Assembly (NCBI GenBank): GCA_017454075.1
Contig: JAFTDQ010000125.1
Span: 1-27,783 of the forward strand
Length of the DNA: 27,783 bases
Source of the DNA: Clostridia bacterium
Lineage (GTDB): Bacteria; Bacillota_A; Clostridia; Oscillospirales; CAG-272
Direction of reading: 5' to 3'
Positions 23,865 through 27,783 of the stretch are shown here, one piece after another. Numbering within the stretch: the first letter of the stretch is position 1; every line of letters begins with the position of its first letter. The notes beneath the pieces are model-generated. The model worked only from the letters and a program-made list of their open reading frames with translations. It made no database searches and was not told the DNA's origin. The position numbers were made by a program, and so were the translations under genes.

Positions 23865-25604
23865 ATGAAAAAAGCGTTTTTGACGTTATTTTCCCTGCTC
23901 CTCGCGGCCGTTTTCGTGCTCGGCTCGTGCGGGCAGAACGCCGTCCCGGCGGAAACGGCGGAGGATACGGCCCAGACCTACGAAACCGTCCCGCTGAGCT
24001 CCGGTTCCGGCACTTATATAGTCAGCAGCGTCGAAAAGCTGAAGGCGCTCGAGCCGGCGGAGGACACGGCGATCGTCATCCTGCGCGGATATTATTCGGC
24101 GGAGGACGGCGGCGGCGGAACGTTCTATTATGACCGCGGTTCGCGCGAATCGGCAGACGACGGCCTCGTTTTCGAAGGCGTCGCCCGCGGCAGATTCGTC
24201 CGCTCCTGCGACAAAAGCGACCTGAACGTAAAATGGTTCGGAGCCACGGGAAACGGCGAGGCCGACGACACGGCGGCGATACAGGCGGCGATTGACGCCC
24301 TCCCGCCAAAGGGCGGAACGGTCCGCGTACCCGGCGGAAACTATAAGATCACCTCAACGATAAGGATAGGCGACGGCGACGCGAACGAAAAAGTCTCGAC
24401 GAAGGCGGGAGTCAAGTTCATCGGCGAGGGCGGCGGATTCGCTCACAACACGCCGGCGTCGACGGTGTTCACCGCCGCAAACGAAATGGAGAGCATGGTC
24501 TGCGTGACCGGACGCATTTCGGACGTCGAGATCGCCGGCATCTACCTCGGCGGAAACGGCAAGGCCGAGGAGTGCCTCAGACTTCACTCGTTCGCCGGAA
24601 GCTATTTCCACAATATAACGGCGATAGGGTTCACGAAGATCGGAATAAACGTCATGGGCGGCGGATATCCGGTCGGAAACTACAATATTTATAACAGATT
24701 CGAGAGCATTGCGTCCTTCTGTCTCTACGACGGCGGAACCGCCCTTAAAATGGACGGCGACGCGACGAACAACAACGACACATGGCTGACTGTCCTCACT
24801 GACTGCCGCTTTGACTGCACGCAGACGAAGGACTCGACGGCTGCGCACCTCGCGTTCGTCGATTCGATATCATTCTACAGATGTCATTTCAGCGCCTATA
24901 ACTCCGAATCGACGGGTATCCTGTTCGACGCGATGAGCAAGCCGTTCTTCCCCTGCGGGATAGGTTTCTACGACTGCTCCGTCACGAGGATTAAAATCCG
25001 CGAGGACGACGCTCATCAGATAAGACCTCAGTATTTCTACGGCTTCGGTACGGAGGACGGGGAAGAGATCCCGCTCGATTCCCGCCTCCGCGGGATCACC
25101 GATCACGGTGAGACCTTCAACATGGACGCGCTCGACGTTTTCCGGGGCGGAGGTCACCAGGCGCCTGAACAGCCCGACGACGGCGGCATAAGGCTCCCTG
25201 CCAAGGGCGGACGCAACTACACCTACGGATTCACCTTCGACGGCACTTCCGAGGTAAAGACGCATTACAATCTCAAACAGGGGAAGGTCGTTGCCTGCCT
25301 CGTCAACGTAAAGGGCACCTTTAAGAGTCTCATCGCCTATCTGTCGTCGTACGGAAACGCGATCGGCTCGATAACGGCGAGCGTGTACAAATGGGACGGG
25401 GACTATAACAAGACCCTGAAGGGCGCGGTGCTCGCGAGCGCGACGATAACCGACTTCCCGGACAACGCAAACCAGCAGTTCGATTTTGAAGGGCTCGGCT
25501 CGGGATATTATCTGATCGTTATGACCGGGACCGGTCCCGCCGACGACTACGGCGTCGCCGTCTGGACCAAAAAACGCCTGCGACTACGCGATCACGTTCG
25601 TTGA
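23865..25604 (+). CDS. Beta-helix (pectate-lyase-superfamily) lipoprotein with C-terminal accessory domain, frameshifted near its end
   Basis: 579 residues as read, from the ATG with GGAGGG 7 bases upstream. Lipobox 'VLGSC', Cys22. Residues about 55-120 have the tailspike-type entry motif 'GYYSAEDGGGGTFYYD' and 'GRFVRSCDKSDLNVKWFGATGNG'. Residues about 120-440 are the right-handed beta-helix ('DDTAAIQAAIDALPPKGGTV', a 'PGGNYKI' turn). Residues from about 455 are a separate accessory domain that closely matches the next gene's product. The last residues ('KKRLRLRDHVR') do not match that homologue. Dropping one A from the A6 run at 25569-25574 restores 'ACDYAITFVDGEQVDGGLW' and a stop at 25653 (595 residues). 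No catalytic residues are assignable; it probably acts on or binds a polysaccharide at the cell surface. Confidence 0.82.
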   Translation: MKKAFLTLFSLLLAAVFVLGSCGQNAVPAETAEDTAQTYETVPLSSGSGTYIVSSVEKLKALEPAEDTAIVILRGYYSAEDGGGGTFYYDRGSRESADDGLVFEGVARGRFVRSCDKSDLNVKWFGATGNGEADDTAAIQAAIDALPPKGGTVRVPGGNYKITSTIRIGDGDANEKVSTKAGVKFIGEGGGFAHNTPASTVFTAANEMESMVCVTGRISDVEIAGIYLGGNGKAEECLRLHSFAGSYFHNITAIGFTKIGINVMGGGYPVGNYNIYNRFESIASFCLYDGGTALKMDGDATNNNDTWLTVLTDCRFDCTQTKDSTAAHLAFVDSISFYRCHFSAYNSESTGILFDAMSKPFFPCGIGFYDCSVTRIKIREDDAHQIRPQYFYGFGTEDGEEIPLDSRLRGITDHGETFNMDALDVFRGGGHQAPEQPDDGGIRLPAKGGRNYTYGFTFDGTSEVKTHYNLKQGKVVACLVNVKGTFKSLIAYLSSYGNAIGSITASVYKWDGDYNKTLKGAVLASATITDFPDNANQQFDFEGLGSGYYLIVMTGTGPADDYGVAVWTKKRLRLRDHVR

Positions 25605-25653
25605 CGGCGAACAGGTCGACGGAGGCCTCTGGGCGGAGATAATATCAGAATAA
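25569..25653 (+). other. Frameshift site and displaced 3' end of the beta-helix lipoprotein gene
   Basis: The frame enters ACC AAA AAA CGC and stops at TGA 25602-25604. A +1 shift (or one A fewer) gives ACC AAA AAC GCC and continues through 'FVDGEQVDGGLWAEIISE' to TAA 25651-25653. This tail matches 'FKDGEEVDTGVWAQFFIGD' at the end of the following gene's product. It could be a homopolymer sequencing error, a true mutation, slippage or a phase-variable tract. Confidence 0.85.
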
Positions 25654-25686
25654 GAATCTATTCCGTAAAAACGGGAGGTAAATAAA

Positions 25687-26394
25687 ATGAAAAAAACAGG
25701 AAAAATACTTGCCTTGATGCTCGCCGCCGCGATGGCGGTCGCGATGCTCGCGTCCTGCGGGGACGGCGGAAAAACGCCTGCGGGAACGACTGCAAAGACC
25801 CCGGCGGACTCCGTGACGGACAAGGCGCCGGCGGGCACGACGGCGGGCGTTGAGACCGACGAGGTGACGGAAACTGAGCCGGAGGTCACGACCGCGCCGA
25901 AGGTCGATTACGGTCAGTCGGGACTCCGTCCGCTTCCGAAAAATCAGCACGTCGACGCCTATACTTCGGGAACGCATCAGGAGCATCACAATCTCGCCGC
26001 GACCGGCGAAGTCTGGGGAATACTCGCTAATCTCTCGGGGACCTTCGAGGCGCTCAACCTTTACTGCTCGAGCTACGACAACAATCTCGGCACCATCACC
26101 GTCAAGGTGTACGGCTTCGACAAGGACTATGACACGACCGTCGCCGGAGAGCCCCTCGCGTCGAAGGATCTCGTCGATTTCCCGGACAATAAGTGGCAGG
26201 CGTTCGAGTGGGACACCCCGCTCCCCGCTGGCGAATATCTCGTCCTGATCTCGGGAAGCCACGGTGAACACACCGCCGAAGAGGACTACGGCGTAGCCAT
26301 CTGGGATCTTGAGTCCAGCCCCTTCATCCGCACCTTCAAGGACGGAGAAGAGGTCGATACCGGCGTATGGGCGCAGTTCTTTATCGGAGACTGA
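25687..26394 (+). CDS. Lipoprotein consisting of the stand-alone accessory domain
   Basis: 235 residues; GGAGG (25674-25678) lies 8 bases before the ATG. Lipobox 'MLASC', Cys24. Residues 25-75 are a Thr/Pro/Glu-rich spacer. Residues about 90-235 form one beta-rich domain: 'FEALNLYCSSYDNNLGTITVKVYGFDKDY', 'VDFPDNKWQAFEW', 'LPAGEYLVLISG', 'DYGVAIWD', 'FKDGEEVDTGVWAQFF'. It is homologous to the C-terminal part of the preceding gene's product. The fold looks like a jelly-roll sandwich of the kind found in carbohydrate-binding modules, but this is inference and no known family was recognised. It lies in the same operon, 33 bases after the restored stop of the gene before it. Confidence 0.85.
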   Translation: MKKTGKILALMLAAAMAVAMLASCGDGGKTPAGTTAKTPADSVTDKAPAGTTAGVETDEVTETEPEVTTAPKVDYGQSGLRPLPKNQHVDAYTSGTHQEHHNLAATGEVWGILANLSGTFEALNLYCSSYDNNLGTITVKVYGFDKDYDTTVAGEPLASKDLVDFPDNKWQAFEWDTPLPAGEYLVLISGSHGEHTAEEDYGVAIWDLESSPFIRTFKDGEEVDTGVWAQFFIGD

Positions 26395-26408
26395 TCTGAA
26401 ATTATAAA

Positions 26409-27632
26409 ATGATGAAAAAAAGATTTCTGCCCCTCCTGCTCTCGGCTGTCCTTTGCGTGACCGCGCTCGTGATCACGCCGGGCGCCGAGCGCACGGCGGA
26501 GGATAGCCGGGCTGTCCCGCTGGTGTTCGGCAGTGTGAGGTCGATGGTCGCGGAAAGACCAGCCTTCGACCGCGCGATCGTTGTCCTTGAAGGATACAAG
26601 AACGGAAACGACGGCGGCGGCGGGACCTTCATCTGGGACGCGACGTCGGAAGCGGAGCCGAACGGCGGCACGGTCTTCGCCCCTTCGGGCAAGGGCGCCG
26701 GCAGATTCATACGCGTGTGCGACCCCTCGGACCTTAACGCACGCTGGTTCGGTGCGCTGAGCGGGGTCGGCGACGGTGAGGCGATCCAGTCGGCGATCGA
26801 CGCGCTCCCGGCGGATGGGGGTACCGTAAGACTTCCCGGCGGCGACTACAGGATCGAAAGACCGATCGTCATCGGCGACGGCGAGGGCGGCCGCAAAGCC
26901 GTAAAGCTTGTCGGCGAGGGCGGTACGTTCGGGCATATGACGCTTTCCTTGACGAAGCTCACCTGCGCGGCCGGTATGGACGCCGTCATAAACGTTCGCG
27001 GGCCGATATCCGACTGCGAGATCTCGGGAATACGGGTGAACGCGCAGGAAATCGCCGATTACGCCATAAGAATAACAGGTATGAGCAACTCCCGCGTGAA
27101 TAACGTTGCAACCTCAGGCGGGAAAACAGCCGCGATACTCATAGAATCGGCGGCCGGCGAGGACGGCGCGACGCACGACTGTGTGTTCCGCCAGATAGGC
27201 GGTCATCCGCTGAAGGACGAAGGTACCGTCATTATAATCGACGGCGGAACGTCCGGGAATCCCGTGCGCGACTGCGTCTTTGAGGCGTGCCGCTTTGACA
27301 CCGCGCAGACTAAGAACAGCGTCGCCGTAAGAATGAAACTCGCGGAAAAGAACACCTTCCGCCGCTGTCATTTCAACGTATATCAGTTCGAGACGAGCGT
27401 CGGCCTGCTTCTCGATCCCGAAGGGAACGACGGATATCCGAAGCAGAACGCCTTCTACGACTGTTCCGTCACGCGGCTGAAGGTTCTCGAGCCCCTCGAA
27501 TCCGAGATCGGGTACAACTACGTGTTCGGTCACGGAACGTGGGACAATGAAGAATATACTCCGTCGGACAAACTGTTCGGGCTCACCGACCTCGGTGAGA
27601 TCGTATGGTACGGAGCGACGGGGAAAAAATAA
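26409..27632 (+). CDS. Secreted beta-helix (pectate-lyase-superfamily) protein without the accessory domain
   Basis: 407 residues. It has an N-terminal signal peptide (KKR, hydrophobic core, cleavage near 'TPGA') with no convincing lipobox. The body is homologous to the beta-helix part of the 23865 gene: 'GYKNGNDGGGGTFIWD', 'GAGRFIRVCDPSDLNARWFGA', 'AIQSAIDALPADGGTVRLPGGDYRI', 'CRFDTAQTKNS', 'RRCHFNVYQFET', 'NAFYDCSVTRLKV', 'TDLGE'. It ends where that homologue's linker to the accessory domain begins. Two ATGs (26409 and 26412) open the gene and no good Shine-Dalgarno sequence precedes them (nearest GGAG about 19 bases away), so translation may depend on the upstream gene 14 bases away. No catalytic residues were identified. 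Confidence 0.85.
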   Translation: MMKKRFLPLLLSAVLCVTALVITPGAERTAEDSRAVPLVFGSVRSMVAERPAFDRAIVVLEGYKNGNDGGGGTFIWDATSEAEPNGGTVFAPSGKGAGRFIRVCDPSDLNARWFGALSGVGDGEAIQSAIDALPADGGTVRLPGGDYRIERPIVIGDGEGGRKAVKLVGEGGTFGHMTLSLTKLTCAAGMDAVINVRGPISDCEISGIRVNAQEIADYAIRITGMSNSRVNNVATSGGKTAAILIESAAGEDGATHDCVFRQIGGHPLKDEGTVIIIDGGTSGNPVRDCVFEACRFDTAQTKNSVAVRMKLAEKNTFRRCHFNVYQFETSVGLLLDPEGNDGYPKQNAFYDCSVTRLKVLEPLESEIGYNYVFGHGTWDNEEYTPSDKLFGLTDLGEIVWYGATGKK

Positions 27633-27783
27633 AATACAATCCAAAAAAGGAGCCAACTATCATTAAGTCAAGAGGAAAATGAAAAAAAGTCGAGATTATC
27701 CTTGGCTTTTGTTCGGGCGGCTGGAAGGTATAACAATAAAGCCATCAAAAGGTGGCTGAAAAAACAATGACGTGAAATAACGA
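27633..27783. other. AT-rich 3' edge with no assignable gene
   Basis: The frame of the last gene stays open after its TAA up to a TGA at 27768-27770 (45 codons), without a start codon. A 26-codon frame from the ATG at 27679 with GAGG nearby is the only small gene candidate. No terminator with a T-tract was seen. Confidence 0.5.

Noticed and set aside
25569..25575. Programmed -1 frameshift at the A6C slippery run
   Set aside because: The shift needed to rejoin the conserved tail is +1 (or one A fewer), the opposite of what A-AAA-AAC slippery sites produce.
23865..27632. Prophage tail region, because of the tailspike-like entry motif
   Set aside because: The proteins have signal peptides or lipoboxes and no capsid, tail, integrase or lysis genes are nearby.
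27679..27759. 26-codon ORF from an ATG after GAGG at the right edge
   Set aside because: Too short, no recognisable signal or family, spacing to GAGG only 3-4 bases; not enough to call a gene.

Overview
The window looks like a piece of a GC-rich genome from the class Clostridia, probably from a gut or rumen species related to Ruminococcaceae/Oscillospiraceae. The pointers are type I dockerins, GGAGG ribosome binding sites, SigA-type promoters with TATAAT boxes and 17-bp spacers, many lipoproteins with Thr/Pro/Glu-rich linkers, and clostridial surface-repeat modules (MBG-like, InlB-like and Cys/His repeats). This assignment is inference from gene content; there is no rRNA or other marker in the window. 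No tRNA, rRNA, CRISPR array, insertion sequence or phage gene was seen.

Layout. Positions 1-8262 (+) hold two secreted, dockerin-bearing proteins: a giant repeat protein whose 5' end lies outside the window, and a 412-residue protein. The sequence around their junction (about 6.7-7.7 kb) is much richer in AT than the rest. Positions 8372-10659 (-) are a two-gene operon (TIM-barrel sugar isomerase/epimerase, then a surface lipase-like lipoprotein) joined by a GTGA overlap. At 10842-12353 (+) is a LytR-CpsA-Psr cell-wall enzyme, divergent from that operon. Positions 12398-15389 (-) are core metabolism: class II fructose-bisphosphate aldolase on its own promoter, and a prephenate dehydrogenase/DAHP synthase operon.

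Positions 15515-22644 (-) form a sugar-utilisation cluster: two Gfo/Idh/MocA-type proteins, an ABC solute-binding lipoprotein, an (alpha/alpha)6 glycosidase related to GH63/MGH1, and a GH36 alpha-galactosidase. An AraC-type regulator (22809-23702, +) diverges from it. The glycosidases lack signal peptides, so the likely logic is capture of an oligosaccharide outside the cell, import, and intracellular hydrolysis plus redox conversion. No ABC permease is present here.

Positions 23865-27632 (+) hold an unusual three-gene set. The first gene encodes a beta-helix (pectate-lyase-superfamily) lipoprotein with a C-terminal accessory domain. The second encodes that accessory domain alone as a lipoprotein. 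The third encodes the beta-helix alone as a secreted protein. So gene 1 is roughly gene 3 plus gene 2. Gene 1 carries a one-base frameshift at an A6 run that cuts off the last conserved stretch of its accessory domain. This set is the best candidate in the window for a little-described system.

No gene-free stretch exceeds 300 bases. The longest gaps (10660-10841, 22645-22808, 23703-23864) hold promoters and a terminator, and the last 151 bases hold nothing clearly assignable.
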